64,000 bases of DNA from Roseomonas alba. Its GTDB lineage: Bacteria; Pseudomonadota; Alphaproteobacteria; Acetobacterales; Acetobacteraceae. Shown in pieces: positions 10,516 through 18,942 of this stretch. Each line of letters begins with the position of its first letter. The stretch's first letter is position 1. Made by a program: the position numbers and the translations under genes. The notes under the pieces are model-generated. The model worked only from the letters and a program-made list of their open reading frames with translations. It was not told the origin of the DNA and searched no databases. The stretch spans positions 496,001 through 560,000 of the forward strand of contig NZ_JAHYBZ010000002.1 of assembly GCF_019430885.1 (NCBI RefSeq), read 5' to 3'.

Positions 10516-10752
10516 GGGGCTCTGCCCCGCGCCAAAGGCCCGAGGCCTTTGGAACCGATACGTGGTTCCGGGTGGCCGGGGCGTTGCTCACACGGCGTGT
10601 GCTGTTTCGGGCAAATCGCTGCCGCCTGGCAAGAAAACATACCCAACCGAGAGCGACCCATCCATTGGCGGGCCAGTGCACCTAAAGGTTTCCAAAGGCC
10701 TTGCGGCCTTTGGTGGGGTGGGGTTCCGAGGAGGGGCAAGGCCCCTCCTCGG
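10516..10752. repeat. Dispersed hairpin element, copy A (between convergent pirin and mazG genes)
   Basis: The left end has hairpin GGGGC/GCCCC (10516-10528) and then CCAAAGGCC/GGCCTTTGG (10532-10552). The right end has CCAAAGGCC/GGCCTTTGG (10692-10713) and then a 12-base-pair stem CCGAGGAGGGGC/GCCCCTCCTCGG (10726-10752). The outer-inner / inner-outer arrangement of hairpins matches copies near 19.3 and 61.8 kb. It occupies nearly all of the gap and could terminate transcription from both sides. The last 40 bases before mazG (10765-10802) are AT-rich with no recognisable gene. Confidence 0.75.
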
Positions 10753-10802
10753 GCCGTCACGCATGAGATAATTTTTAAAAACAGATAATTATACGTCGAT
10801 AT

Positions 10803-11615
10803 TCAGATCGCCATGCGTTCCCGTCGCTTGGCCTCCTGCCACAGCGCCTCCATCGTATCGAGCGTGGAATCCCCCGGTAATTTTCCTTCAGATTTTAGGG
10901 TTTGCTCGATGAAGCCGAAGCGACGCTCGAACTTCCGATTCGCACCGCGCAGGCAATCCTCCGGATCCAGGTCGAGCTTCCGGGCGAGGTTCGCGAGCAC
11001 GAAGAGGAGGTCACCGACTTCGTCCTTCAATGCTGTATTATCTGATGATTGCTGCTCATTTTTAAGCTCAACCCGCAGCTCTTCTGCTTCCTCCTCCAGT
11101 TTGTCCAGCACCGCCCCGGCGTCCGGCCAGTCGAAGCCAACACGCCCCGCGCGGCGGGTCAGCTTGGCGGCTCGGGTAAGGGCCGGGAGGCCGAGCGGGA
11201 TGCCGGCCAATGTCCCATGCTCGGCCCGGCCGGCACGTTCGGCGGCCTTCTGGACCTCCCAGGCGCTGGTCTGGCTTTCGGCGGTGCGGGCGGCGGCGTC
11301 GCCGAAGACGTGGGGGTGGCGGCGGATCATCTTGTCGGAGATCGCCTTGGCCACGTCGGCGAAGGCGAACCAGCCGCGCTCCTCGGCCATGCGGGCGTGG
11401 TAGACGACCTGGAAGAGCAGGTCGCCGAGCTCGTCCAGCAGGGTCGCGGGTTCGCCGCGGGCGATGGCGTCCTCGACCTCGTAGGCTTCCTCGATGGTGT
11501 AGGGGGCGATGGAGGCGAAGTCCTGCACCTGGTCCCAGGGGCAGCCGCCATCCGGGTCGCGCAGCTTCGCCATGATGTCGAGCAGGTGGACGATGGCGGC
11601 TTGGGGCTCGGTCAT
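10803..11615 (-). CDS. mazG: Nucleoside triphosphate pyrophosphohydrolase MazG
   Basis: This 270-residue protein is close in length to E. coli MazG. It has two MazG folds. The first (about residues 15-115) carries CPWDQVQDF, YTIEEAYEVEDAI and LLDELGDLLFQVVYHARM. The second (about 160-250) carries EEEAEELRVEL and KDEVGDLLFVLANLARKL. The EExxE and ExxD motifs bind the Mg ions used to hydrolyse NTPs to NMP and pyrophosphate, a housecleaning function. The ATG at 11615 starts the conserved MTEPQAAIVHLLDIM segment; longer in-frame starts to 11738 add a low-complexity stretch unlike the family. It diverges from the molybdopterin enzyme gene. Confidence 0.95.
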   Translation of the reverse strand: MTEPQAAIVHLLDIMAKLRDPDGGCPWDQVQDFASIAPYTIEEAYEVEDAIARGEPATLLDELGDLLFQVVYHARMAEERGWFAFADVAKAISDKMIRRHPHVFGDAAARTAESQTSAWEVQKAAERAGRAEHGTLAGIPLGLPALTRAAKLTRRAGRVGFDWPDAGAVLDKLEEEAEELRVELKNEQQSSDNTALKDEVGDLLFVLANLARKLDLDPEDCLRGANRKFERRFGFIEQTLKSEGKLPGDSTLDTMEALWQEAKRRERMAI

Positions 11616-11746
11616 GGGCGTATCCGGCGGCAGGGAAGGGGTCGCCCGTGTTCCTCCGCCGCCGTCGCCGACGCAAGTCCCCTGGTTGCGCCCGGCTGCG
11701 TCCTTACCGAGACTGCGGACCGATTCAGCCAAGGACACCCAGCCCG

Positions 11747-13774
11747 ATGCCGAAGGTCCGCGTCGTCTGCGCCCATGATTGCCCCGACATGTGCTCCCTG
11801 GTCGCCGATGTCGAAGGCGATCGGGTGGTGCGGCTGCAAGGCGACCCGGAGGAGGCCTACACGGCGGGTTTCGCCTGCGCGAAGGTGAACCGGGACATGG
11901 AGACGCTGCATTCGCCTGACCGGCTGCGCACGCCGCTGCGCCGGACCGGACCCAAGGGCAGCGGCCAGTTCGCGCCGATCACCTGGGATGAGGCGCTGGA
12001 CGAGATCACCGGGCGCTGGAAGGGCATCATCGCCACCGACGGGCCGATGGGCATCCTGGGCTACGCCTATTCGGCGCATCAGGGGCATATGAACCGGCGG
12101 CTGGTCTCGGGGCTGTTCCATGCGCTGGGCGCGTCGCGGATGATGCTGGGCACGGTGTGCGACACCTGCTGCGAGACGGCTTGGGACATGACGCTGGGGC
12201 CGGTGGGCGGGACCGATCCGCAGGCGGTGGTCCATTCCGACCTGGTCATCGCCTGGGGCTGCGACCTGATGGCGGTGAACGTCCATTTCTGGGCGCTGCT
12301 GGAAAAGGTGCGCAAGACCGGCGTGAAACTGGTGGTGATCGACCCGCGGCGCAGCCAGACGGCGGCGCGGGCCGACATGCACCTGCCGATCAAGATCGGG
12401 ACGGACGCGGCGCTGGCCTGTGGCATCGCGCATATCCTGCTGCGCGACGGCAAGATCGACCGGGACTATGTGGCGGCGAACACGCTCGGTTTCGAGCGGT
12501 GGGCGGCGGAGGTGCTGCCGAACTTCCCGCCCGAGCGGGTGGCGGAGATCACCGGGCTGCCAGTCGAAGACATCGAAACGCTCGCGGCGATGTATGGCGC
12601 GGCGAAGTCCTCGCTGATCCGCCTGGGCGAGGGCATGACGCGGCTCGCCAAGGGCGGGCAGGCGCTGCGGGCGGTGGTGACCCTGCCGGCGCTGACCGGT
12701 GCCTATGGGCGGGAAGGGGGCGGGGCGCTGCTGCTGGCCGCAGCCTCGATGGATTTCCAGTTCGGCGTGGTGGCGAAGCCCTCGGGACCGGAGAGCACGC
12801 GGACCGTCAATCACCTCGCGCTGGGCGAGGCGCTGGAAGAAATGCGCGACCCGCCGATCCGCGCCCTGTTTATCGCGGCGAACAACCCGGCCGTGACCAA
12901 CCCGGATGTGAACCGCCTGCGCCGGGCGCTGATGCGGGAGGACCTGTTCACCGTGGTCCACGACCCCTTCATGACCGACACGGCGCGCTATGCGGATATC
13001 GTGCTGCCGGCCGCTACCTATCTGGAGACGGAGGATTTCTATCGCTCCTATGGCTCCTACCGCATGCAATGGGGGCCGGCGGCGGTGGCCCCGCAGCATC
13101 AGGCGATGTCGAATTTCCACCTGGCCCAGGCGCTCGGCCAGCGGATGGGGCTGAACGATCCGGTGTTCAGCATGACCCCGCGCGAGATCATGCCGCTGTT
13201 CTTCAAGGGGTCGACCGGCATCATCGCCGATGTCGACCCGGCCACGGTGTTCGAGACGCCGGTGAAGGTGACCCCGCTGGCGGCGCAGGAATTCCGCACG
13301 CCCTCGGGCAGGCTCGAGATCTATTCGGAGACCCTGGCGGCACAGGGCATTCCGCCCATGCCGGTGTGGGAGCCGGATGCCGTCGAGACGGCGGATGCCG
13401 CCCGCTGGCCGCTGCGGCTGCTGACCGCCCCGGGCTATTTCCAGGCGCATACGGCCTATTCGGCATCGCCCTTCCTGCGCAAGCGGGAGGGCGATCCCTG
13501 CGCCATCCTGCACCCCGAGGAAGCGTCGCGCCGGGGATTAAGTGAGGGCGCCAAGGTGAAGCTCTTCAACGATCGTGGCGCGGTGGGACTGGTGCTGCGT
13601 GTCAGCGACGAAGTCCAGCCGGGGGTGGTGCTGGTCCCCGGCCAGCGTCCGGATGCCGAGGCGGTGTCCGGCACGGTGAACATGCTCTGTGACGAAAGGC
13701 GGACGGATATGGGCGAGGGCGCCTGCTACCAATCGACATTCCTGGACGTGGCAGCGTGGGAGCGCGCGGCGTGA
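11747..13774 (+). CDS. Molybdopterin-dependent oxidoreductase with N-terminal [4Fe-4S] motif (DMSO reductase superfamily)
   Basis: This protein of 675 residues begins with VCAHDCPDMCSL and a fourth Cys in GFACAK, the CxxxCxxxC...C pattern of the iron-sulphur domain of formate dehydrogenase/DMSO reductase enzymes. Cofactor-binding stretches include VIAWGCDLMAVNVHFW, VVIDPRRSQTAARAD and IRLGEGMTRLAKGGQALRAV. The C-terminal molydop-binding domain includes HPEEASRRGLSEGAKVKLFND. The Cys-rich segment GTVCDTCCETAW near residue 140 may supply the metal ligand. There is no twin-arginine signal, so it is probably cytoplasmic. The start at 11747 has AAGGA upstream. The amidase GTG overlaps its stop, so the two are translationally coupled. 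The substrate cannot be read from sequence. Confidence 0.9.
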   Translation: MPKVRVVCAHDCPDMCSLVADVEGDRVVRLQGDPEEAYTAGFACAKVNRDMETLHSPDRLRTPLRRTGPKGSGQFAPITWDEALDEITGRWKGIIATDGPMGILGYAYSAHQGHMNRRLVSGLFHALGASRMMLGTVCDTCCETAWDMTLGPVGGTDPQAVVHSDLVIAWGCDLMAVNVHFWALLEKVRKTGVKLVVIDPRRSQTAARADMHLPIKIGTDAALACGIAHILLRDGKIDRDYVAANTLGFERWAAEVLPNFPPERVAEITGLPVEDIETLAAMYGAAKSSLIRLGEGMTRLAKGGQALRAVVTLPALTGAYGREGGGALLLAAASMDFQFGVVAKPSGPESTRTVNHLALGEALEEMRDPPIRALFIAANNPAVTNPDVNRLRRALMREDLFTVVHDPFMTDTARYADIVLPAATYLETEDFYRSYGSYRMQWGPAAVAPQHQAMSNFHLAQALGQRMGLNDPVFSMTPREIMPLFFKGSTGIIADVDPATVFETPVKVTPLAAQEFRTPSGRLEIYSETLAAQGIPPMPVWEPDAVETADAARWPLRLLTAPGYFQAHTAYSASPFLRKREGDPCAILHPEEASRRGLSEGAKVKLFNDRGAVGLVLRVSDEVQPGVVLVPGQRPDAEAVSGTVNMLCDERRTDMGEGACYQSTFLDVAAWERAA

Positions 13775-15171
13775 GCGACCTCGCCACCCTGACCGCCGTC
13801 GAACAGGCGCAACTCGTCCGGGACCGTCGGGCCTCGCCGGTCGAGATCGTGCAGGCGGTGCTGGAGCGCATCGACGCCTGGGAACCGCGCATCAACGCCT
13901 TCGCCGCCCTTGATGCCGAGCGCGCCCTGAATGCCGCCCGGGCGGCCGAAATCATGGTCATGGCTGGCGTGCCGCTGGGTCCGCTGCATGGCGTGCCGGT
14001 CACCATCAAGGACGTGCAGGCGGTGGAAGGCCTGCCGACGCGGCGTGGGTCGCGCCTGTCCTCCGACGCGCCGGCGTCGGCCGATGCGCCGCTGGTCGCG
14101 CGGCTGCGCGGGGCAGGGGGCATCATCCTGGGCAAGACCTGCTCGACCGAGCAGGGCTGGACGGCCGTCAGCTCCGGGCCGCTGACCGGACACACCCATA
14201 ATCCGTGGGTGCATGGGCGCACGGCGGGCGGGTCGTCCTCCGGTGCGGCCGCCCTGGCCGGGTCGGGCTGCGGGGCGCTGCATCTCGGCACGGATGGGGC
14301 GGGGTCGATCCGCCTGCCGGCGCATTTCTGCGGCGCGGTGGGGCACAAGCCGACCTTCGGGCTGGTGCCCTATGCACCCGTGCCGAACAACAACTCGGTG
14401 TCCCATGCGGGGCCGATCACGCGCAGCGTGGGCGATGCGGCCCTCATGCTGGAAGTGATGGCCGGGCTGCATCCTGCTGATCATACGACATTGCCGATGA
14501 AATTCCACGCGGCCGATGTCTGGTCGCCCGATCTCAAGGGCATGAAAATCGCCTATAGCCCCGACCTCGGCCATGCCCGCGTGGACCCCGAGATCGCCGA
14601 AGCCGTGCGTGCCGCCCTGCCGGCCTTCGAAGCTGCCGGCGCGGTCATCGAGGAAGTCACCCCGCCCTGGGGCCCCAAGGGGCCGGACCTCGAACGCCTG
14701 ATCTGGGCCGCGGCCATGTACGGCTTCGTCGAGACCGATCCCGAGCGCCGCGCGCAGATGGATCCAGGCCTCATCGCCTGCTTGGATGATTTCGCGAACT
14801 TCACTCTGAAAGACGCGATCGCCGCCCAGGCGCGACGCATCGCCTATGCGGCGGAGGTGAACACCTGGTTCGCCGATGGCGGCTGGGACGCGCTGATCAC
14901 ACCCTCGGCCTCCGTCGCGGCCTTCGAGGTCGGCCGCCAGCGCCCCGCTCATTGGCCCCAGCACGATTGGGACTGGCTGGTGTGGGCAGAGTTCTCCTAC
15001 CCCTTCGACCTGGCGCATGGGCCGGCGGTGTCGGTGCCCTGCGGACGAACGGCCGAGGGCCTGCCGATCGGACTGCAGATCGCCGGCAACCGCTGCGAGG
15101 ACGCGAAGATGCTGCGTATCGCCGAGACCTTCCTACGGGCCAGGCCCTTCCGACCGGCCCACGCTTCTTGA
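13771..15171 (+). CDS. Amidase (amidase signature family)
   Basis: This 466-residue protein has the Ser-cisSer-Lys catalytic machinery of amidase-signature enzymes: the Lys in VTIKDVQAVEG (near residue 75), the Ser-rich loop RTAGGSSSGAAALAG and the nucleophile segment GTDGAGSIRLPAHFCGAVG. It would hydrolyse a C-N amide bond; the physiological substrate is unknown. The GTG at 13771 overlaps the upstream stop as GTGA; an in-frame ATG at 13756 would lengthen the overlap. It sits second in the series oxidoreductase / amidase / nucleotidyltransferase-like / DUF2867 / aminotransferase. It is not GatA by context, because no gatB or gatC is nearby. Confidence 0.93.
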   Translation: MSDLATLTAVEQAQLVRDRRASPVEIVQAVLERIDAWEPRINAFAALDAERALNAARAAEIMVMAGVPLGPLHGVPVTIKDVQAVEGLPTRRGSRLSSDAPASADAPLVARLRGAGGIILGKTCSTEQGWTAVSSGPLTGHTHNPWVHGRTAGGSSSGAAALAGSGCGALHLGTDGAGSIRLPAHFCGAVGHKPTFGLVPYAPVPNNNSVSHAGPITRSVGDAALMLEVMAGLHPADHTTLPMKFHAADVWSPDLKGMKIAYSPDLGHARVDPEIAEAVRAALPAFEAAGAVIEEVTPPWGPKGPDLERLIWAAAMYGFVETDPERRAQMDPGLIACLDDFANFTLKDAIAAQARRIAYAAEVNTWFADGGWDALITPSASVAAFEVGRQRPAHWPQHDWDWLVWAEFSYPFDLAHGPAVSVPCGRTAEGLPIGLQIAGNRCEDAKMLRIAETFLRARPFRPAHAS

Positions 15172-15179
15172 GCGCGGGT

Positions 15180-15199
15180 GAGGGGGCGGATGCCCCCTC
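15180..15199 (+). repeat. GC hairpin between amidase and nucleotidyltransferase-like gene
   Basis: Arms GAGGGGGC and GCCCCCTC enclose a GGAT loop just after the amidase stop. It resembles the outer hairpin of the dispersed element (G-rich arm, short loop, C-rich arm) and may be a remnant. It overlaps the possible 5' end of the next gene and argues for the downstream GTG start. Confidence 0.5.
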
Positions 15200-15206
15200 G
15201 GCCGAG

Positions 15207-15755
15207 GTGTTCATCGCCTGCGCGCGCGCCGATCCGGTGAAAGCGGCGCTGCTGGACCGGTTGCCCGCACTTGGCCTGCCGCAGGGCCATCTGACCGCGG
15301 GCTGCCTGTTCCAGGCCTGGTGGAACCGGCGCTCCGGCCGCCCCCCGGGCGAGGGCGTGAAGGATTACGACGTCTTCTATTTCGACGACCGCGACCTGTC
15401 CTGGGAGGCCGAGGACACGGTAATCCGCCGCGTGCAGGAGGCGGTCGCGGACCTGCCTGCCGAGGTCGAGGTGAAGAACCAGGCGCGCGTGCATCTGTGG
15501 TACCCGGCGCGCTTCGGCCATGCCTATCCGCAGCTCCGCGCAGCGACCGAGGGCATCGACCGGTATCTGGTCGCCTGCACCTGCATCGGCGTGGCGCTGG
15601 ATGATGGCGCGCTGCATGCGCCGGACGGGCTCGACGACCTTCACAACGGCATCCTGCGGCCCAATCCGCTGATGCCCGCGCCGGGGCTGTTTGTTGCCAA
15701 GGCCGCCTCCTACCAGGCGCGATGGCCCTGGCTGACCATCGTGGCGTCGCCATGA
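15207..15755 (+). CDS. Nucleotidyltransferase family protein (DUF925-like)
   Basis: This protein of about 182 residues matches the pattern of the DUF925/NTP_transf_6 family: ARADPVKAALLDRLPALGLP, then an A-G-x-x-x-x-x-W segment (TAGCLFQAWWN), then VKDYDVFYFDDRDLSWEAED with the Asp pair expected of nucleotidyltransferases, then VEVKNQARVHLWYP. Activity in this family is largely uncharacterised. The start is uncertain. The GTG at 15207 gives the family-typical N-terminus just before ARADP. A TTG at 15168 overlapping the amidase stop is also open but would translate a strong hairpin. Its stop overlaps the next gene's ATG by four bases, so translation is coupled. Confidence 0.82.
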   Translation: MFIACARADPVKAALLDRLPALGLPQGHLTAGCLFQAWWNRRSGRPPGEGVKDYDVFYFDDRDLSWEAEDTVIRRVQEAVADLPAEVEVKNQARVHLWYPARFGHAYPQLRAATEGIDRYLVACTCIGVALDDGALHAPDGLDDLHNGILRPNPLMPAPGLFVAKAASYQARWPWLTIVASP

Positions 15756-16255
15756 CCGCCCGCGACCTGCCCGCCGGCGCGCGCCTGATCGCGCCGTCCG
15801 CCAGCCTGTCCTACCTCGATGTCCAGAGCGCGGTACTGCCCCGGCCCGTCACCGCGCTCGAGGCCTGGCAGCGGATGAAGGCCCAGCGCTCGCCCATCTT
15901 CGCGCTGGCCGTGCGCATCCGCGATGTCGTCTCCGGCTGGTTCGGCGTGGAACCCATCCGCGGTTTCTCGGCTGCTCCGGCCCCCGATCCGAAGCCAGGC
16001 GACCGGCTGGATTTCTTCACCGTCGAGCATATCGCCCCCGATGCTCTCGCCCTGGTGGTCCGCGACCGGCATCTCGACACCATGACCTGCCTGTCGGTCG
16101 CGGACCGGACGCTCTTCGTCACGGCCTCTGTCGTCACGCACAACCTGTTCGGCCGGATCTACATGCTGCCGGTGGGTCCGGCGCATCGGCTGATCGTCCG
16201 GCGCTTCCTGCGCGGCATGGTCCGCGCGATGGAAGCCGAACGCCGCACCGCCTGA
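15752..16255 (+). CDS. DUF2867 domain-containing protein
   Basis: This 167-residue protein starts at an ATG overlapping the previous stop (ATGA). The pattern LPRPVTALEAWQRMKAQRSPIF, VSGWFGVEPIRGF, LDFFTVEHIAPDALAL, DRHLDTMTCLSV and a C-terminal VGPAHRLIVRRFLRGMVRAME matches DUF2867 proteins. There is no signal peptide. The biochemical function of the family is not established to my knowledge. Tight coupling to the nucleotidyltransferase-like gene suggests a shared role. Confidence 0.75.
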   Translation: MTARDLPAGARLIAPSASLSYLDVQSAVLPRPVTALEAWQRMKAQRSPIFALAVRIRDVVSGWFGVEPIRGFSAAPAPDPKPGDRLDFFTVEHIAPDALALVVRDRHLDTMTCLSVADRTLFVTASVVTHNLFGRIYMLPVGPAHRLIVRRFLRGMVRAMEAERRTA

Positions 16256-16267
16256 GGAACACCCGCC

Positions 16268-17527
16268 ATGGATCGCGCCGACAGCGCCTTCTGGGACGAC
16301 GAGAGCCACCTGCCTGGCCATGCCCTGCACCGCATCGCCTCCGCCGAGGGAAGCTGGCTGGTCGAGGAATCCGGCCGCCGCCTGTTCGACGCGGGGTCGG
16401 GCCATAGCTGCGTCAACCTGGGCTATGCGAACGAAGACCTGATCGCGGCCATGGCGGAGAGCAGCCGGCGTCTCGCCTATTGCTCGCCGGAACACCATGC
16501 CCGGCCGGTTCAGGCGCTGGCGGATGCACTCAGCGAGCGGCTGGGGGGCGGATACCGGGTGCGCTACGCCACGACGGGCGGGGCGGCGAATGAACTGGCG
16601 ATCGAGATCGCCCGTCGCTTCTGGGGCCACCAGGGCCAGCCCGCCAAGCGCCGGATCATTGCCTTCGAGCGCGCCTATCACGGGTCCACCGGCGCGGCGA
16701 GCTACGCTTCGGGCCCCGGCATCCTGCAATCGCCGCTCGTGGACCGCTCGGCCGAGTTCATCCATGTCGCGGGCGCGCGCGACCCGGTGGCCGGCGTGTC
16801 GCGCGGCTTGGACGCGATCCGGGCGGGTGTCGACGCGGCCATCGCCGAGGCCGGCCCCGGCACCATCGCCGCCATCATCGTCGAGCCCATCGCCTTCGCC
16901 GGTGGCGTGATCGTCCCGCCACCCGGCTTCCTCGCCATGCTGGCCGAACTGTGCCGAGCCCATGACCTGCTGCTGATTGTCGATGAGGTCATCAACGGCT
17001 TCGGGCGGTCGGGCGCCTTCTTCGCCTTCCAGCATGAGGCCGGGGTGCGCCCTGATATCGTGACGATGGGGAAGGGGATCACCTCGGCCTATTACCCGCT
17101 GTCGGCCACGGCCGTGGACCGGCGGATCTTCGAGACCTTCCGCATCCCAGGCCAGGCAATGAGCAAGGTCATCACCATGGCCGGTCATCCGGTGGGCTGC
17201 GATATCGCGCTGAAGGTGCTGGAGATCATGGATCGCGACGGCCTGGTGGACCGTGTGCGCGCCAATGCCGAACGGCATCTGTCGCACCTGATGGCGCTGC
17301 GCGGCACGCCGGGGCTGCGCGACGTGCGCGGCAAGGGGCATATGTGGGGCCTGGAATTCGACAGCGAAGCGGCGGCCGAGGCGGTGGATGCGCGCTGCCT
17401 CGACGCCGGCATCCTGCTGCTGCGGGCGGGGAACCAGATCCGGATCAACCCGCCGCTGGTCGCCACCCGGCAGGAGCTGGACTTCCTCCTCCGCACGCTG
17501 GTCGAGGCGGTGCGCGCCGCGCGATAG
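16268..17527 (+). CDS. Class III (omega-type) PLP-dependent aminotransferase
   Basis: This 419-residue class III aminotransferase contains IVDEVINGFGRSGAFFAF, whose Asp contacts the pyridine nitrogen of PLP, and VTMGKGITSAYYPLSA, whose Lys forms the internal aldimine. Other class III features are the N-terminal VEESGRRLFDAGSG and the glycine-rich TTGGAANELAIEIARRFWG. GAGGAA precedes the ATG at 16268, 12 bases after the DUF2867 stop. It ends the plus-strand series that begins with the molybdopterin enzyme and may act on an amine released by the amidase, but that link is only inferred from position. It is distinct from the class III enzyme at 21487. Confidence 0.92.
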   Translation: MDRADSAFWDDESHLPGHALHRIASAEGSWLVEESGRRLFDAGSGHSCVNLGYANEDLIAAMAESSRRLAYCSPEHHARPVQALADALSERLGGGYRVRYATTGGAANELAIEIARRFWGHQGQPAKRRIIAFERAYHGSTGAASYASGPGILQSPLVDRSAEFIHVAGARDPVAGVSRGLDAIRAGVDAAIAEAGPGTIAAIIVEPIAFAGGVIVPPPGFLAMLAELCRAHDLLLIVDEVINGFGRSGAFFAFQHEAGVRPDIVTMGKGITSAYYPLSATAVDRRIFETFRIPGQAMSKVITMAGHPVGCDIALKVLEIMDRDGLVDRVRANAERHLSHLMALRGTPGLRDVRGKGHMWGLEFDSEAAAEAVDARCLDAGILLLRAGNQIRINPPLVATRQELDFLLRTLVEAVRAAR

Positions 17528-17552
17528 CACCCGGTCTTTGCGATGCGTCAAG

Positions 17553-17575
17553 GCGCATATGCGCAAGGGCGCATA
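17553..17575 (+). promoter_or_regulatory. Probable ArsR operator: overlapping inverted repeats upstream of arsR
   Basis: Two overlapping palindromes lie 12-34 bases before the arsR ATG. GCGCATATGCGC (17553-17564) is self-complementary, and TATGCGC / GCGCATA (17558-17575) is a perfect 7-base inverted repeat with a 4-base spacer. Such repeats are typical autoregulatory sites of ArsR/SmtB repressors. No clear -35/-10 pair was assigned, but the site is placed to cover a promoter. Confidence 0.65.
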
Positions 17576-17586
17576 CAAAAGTAGTC

Positions 17587-17883
17587 ATGCGCGATCCGGT
17601 TGCCCTGTTCGCCGCCTTGGCCGACCCGACACGTCTCGCCGCGCTGCGGCAGTTGCGGGACGGGCAGGAGCATTGCGTCTGCGCGTTGGTGGCCACCCTG
17701 GGCGCCAGCCAGTCCCGCGTGTCACGCCATATGGCGACGCTGCGGCAGGCCGGCCTGGTAACCGACCGGCGCGACGCGCAATGGGTCCGCTATCGTCTGA
17801 ATCCGGCCTTGTCCCAGTCCGAACGGCGTCTGCTCGATGCCGCGCTCGATCTGGTGCAGGCCCCGCAAAGGAATGCCGCATGA
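17587..17883 (+). CDS. ArsR/SmtB-family transcriptional regulator
   Basis: This 98-residue winged-helix regulator has the ArsR-type core: FAALADPTRLAALRQLRDG, then CVCALVATLGASQSRVSRHMATLRQAGLVTDRR, with the recognition helix in the SQSRVSRHMATL part and the wing in DRRDAQWVRYRLN. The C-V-C motif in the third helix is the classic metal/metalloid sensor position of ArsR-type repressors. The perfect inverted repeat just upstream is a likely autoregulatory operator. The stop overlaps the permease ATG (ATGA), so the two are translated together. Arsenic sensing is probable but not proven; other thiophilic ligands are possible. Confidence 0.93.
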   Translation: MRDPVALFAALADPTRLAALRQLRDGQEHCVCALVATLGASQSRVSRHMATLRQAGLVTDRRDAQWVRYRLNPALSQSERRLLDAALDLVQAPQRNAA

Positions 17884-18929
17884 GCGCCGCCACCGGTTCC
17901 CCGCGCGTCGCCGCGCCATGGCCCTGGCTGGCGGGCAGCGCGGCCGGGCTGCTGCTGTGGGGATTGCTGTACAGCCAGTTGCAGCCCTTCTCGGGCTGGC
18001 TCGTCTCGCTGCTGCCGATCGAACGCCATTCCCATCTGGGCGAGGCGATCGCCTTCTTCCTCTATGACGTACCGAAGGTGCTGCTGCTGCTGACCCTGGT
18101 GGTCTTTGCCATGGGGGTCGTGCGCAGCTTCTTCTCGGCCGAGCGCACCCGCGCGCTGCTGGCGGGGCGGCGAGGGGGGGTCGGCAATGTCATGGCCGCG
18201 ATGCTCGGCATCGTGACGCCGTTCTGTTCCTGTTCCGCGGTGCCGCTGTTCATCGGCTTTGTCTCGGCCGGGGTGCCGCTCGGCGTGACCTTCTCCTTCC
18301 TGATCGCGGCGCCGATGGTGAATGAGGTGGCGCTGGGGCTGCTGTTCGTCCTGCTGGGCTGGCAGGTGGCACTGACCTACCTGGCCTTCGGGTTGGGTGT
18401 CGCGATCCTCGCCGGGCTGGTGATCGGGCGGCTGCATCTGGAAGGCTGGCTGGAGCCCTGGGTGCTGAAGATCCAGGCCGCGCAGCTCGACCTGCCGCCG
18501 AACAGCATCACTTGGCCGGACCGCATCCGCGCGGGGCTGGAGGCGGTGCGCGAAATCGTCGGCCGCGTCTGGATCTGGATCATCGCCGGCATCGCCGCCG
18601 GGGCGCTGATCCATGGCTATGCGCCCGAGGAATTGCTCGCCGGCATCATGGGGCGCGATGCCTGGTGGTCCGTACCGGCCGCCGTGCTGATCGGCATCCC
18701 GATGTATTCGAACGCGGCGGGGATCATCCCGGTGGTCGAGGCGCTGCTGGGGAAGGGGGCGGCGCTGGGCACCGTGCTCGCCTTCATGATGAGCGTGACC
18801 GCGCTGTCCCTGCCGGAAACGATCATCCTGCGGAAGGTGCTGTCGGCGAAGCTGATCGCGGTGTTCATCGCGGTGGTCGGCCTCGGCATCCTGGCCGTGG
18901 GGTTCCTGTTCAACCTGCTGTTCGCCTGA
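17880..18929 (+). CDS. ArsP-like (DUF318) membrane permease
   Basis: This 349-residue inner-membrane protein has about eight to ten hydrophobic helices. It carries the PF03773 signature GIVTPFCSCSAVPLFIGFVSAGVPLG near residue 110, whose paired Cys residues are implicated in binding trivalent organoarsenicals in ArsP. A second half-repeat has GIPMYSNAAGIIPVVEALL. Start and coupling come from the ATGA overlap with arsR. With a C-V-C ArsR upstream and a CxxC thioredoxin-like protein downstream, efflux of an organoarsenical or other thiol-reactive compound is the likely role. Some DUF318 members have other or unknown substrates. Confidence 0.88.
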   Translation: MSAATGSPRVAAPWPWLAGSAAGLLLWGLLYSQLQPFSGWLVSLLPIERHSHLGEAIAFFLYDVPKVLLLLTLVVFAMGVVRSFFSAERTRALLAGRRGGVGNVMAAMLGIVTPFCSCSAVPLFIGFVSAGVPLGVTFSFLIAAPMVNEVALGLLFVLLGWQVALTYLAFGLGVAILAGLVIGRLHLEGWLEPWVLKIQAAQLDLPPNSITWPDRIRAGLEAVREIVGRVWIWIIAGIAAGALIHGYAPEELLAGIMGRDAWWSVPAAVLIGIPMYSNAAGIIPVVEALLGKGAALGTVLAFMMSVTALSLPETIILRKVLSAKLIAVFIAVVGLGILAVGFLFNLLFA

Positions 18930-18942
18930 GGAGGGTGGAACC

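Noticed and set aside
12157..13545. Long alternative frame inside the molybdopterin oxidoreductase gene
   Set aside because: It lacks any family pattern, whereas the main frame has the iron-sulphur and cofactor motifs throughout. There is no sign of a frameshift.
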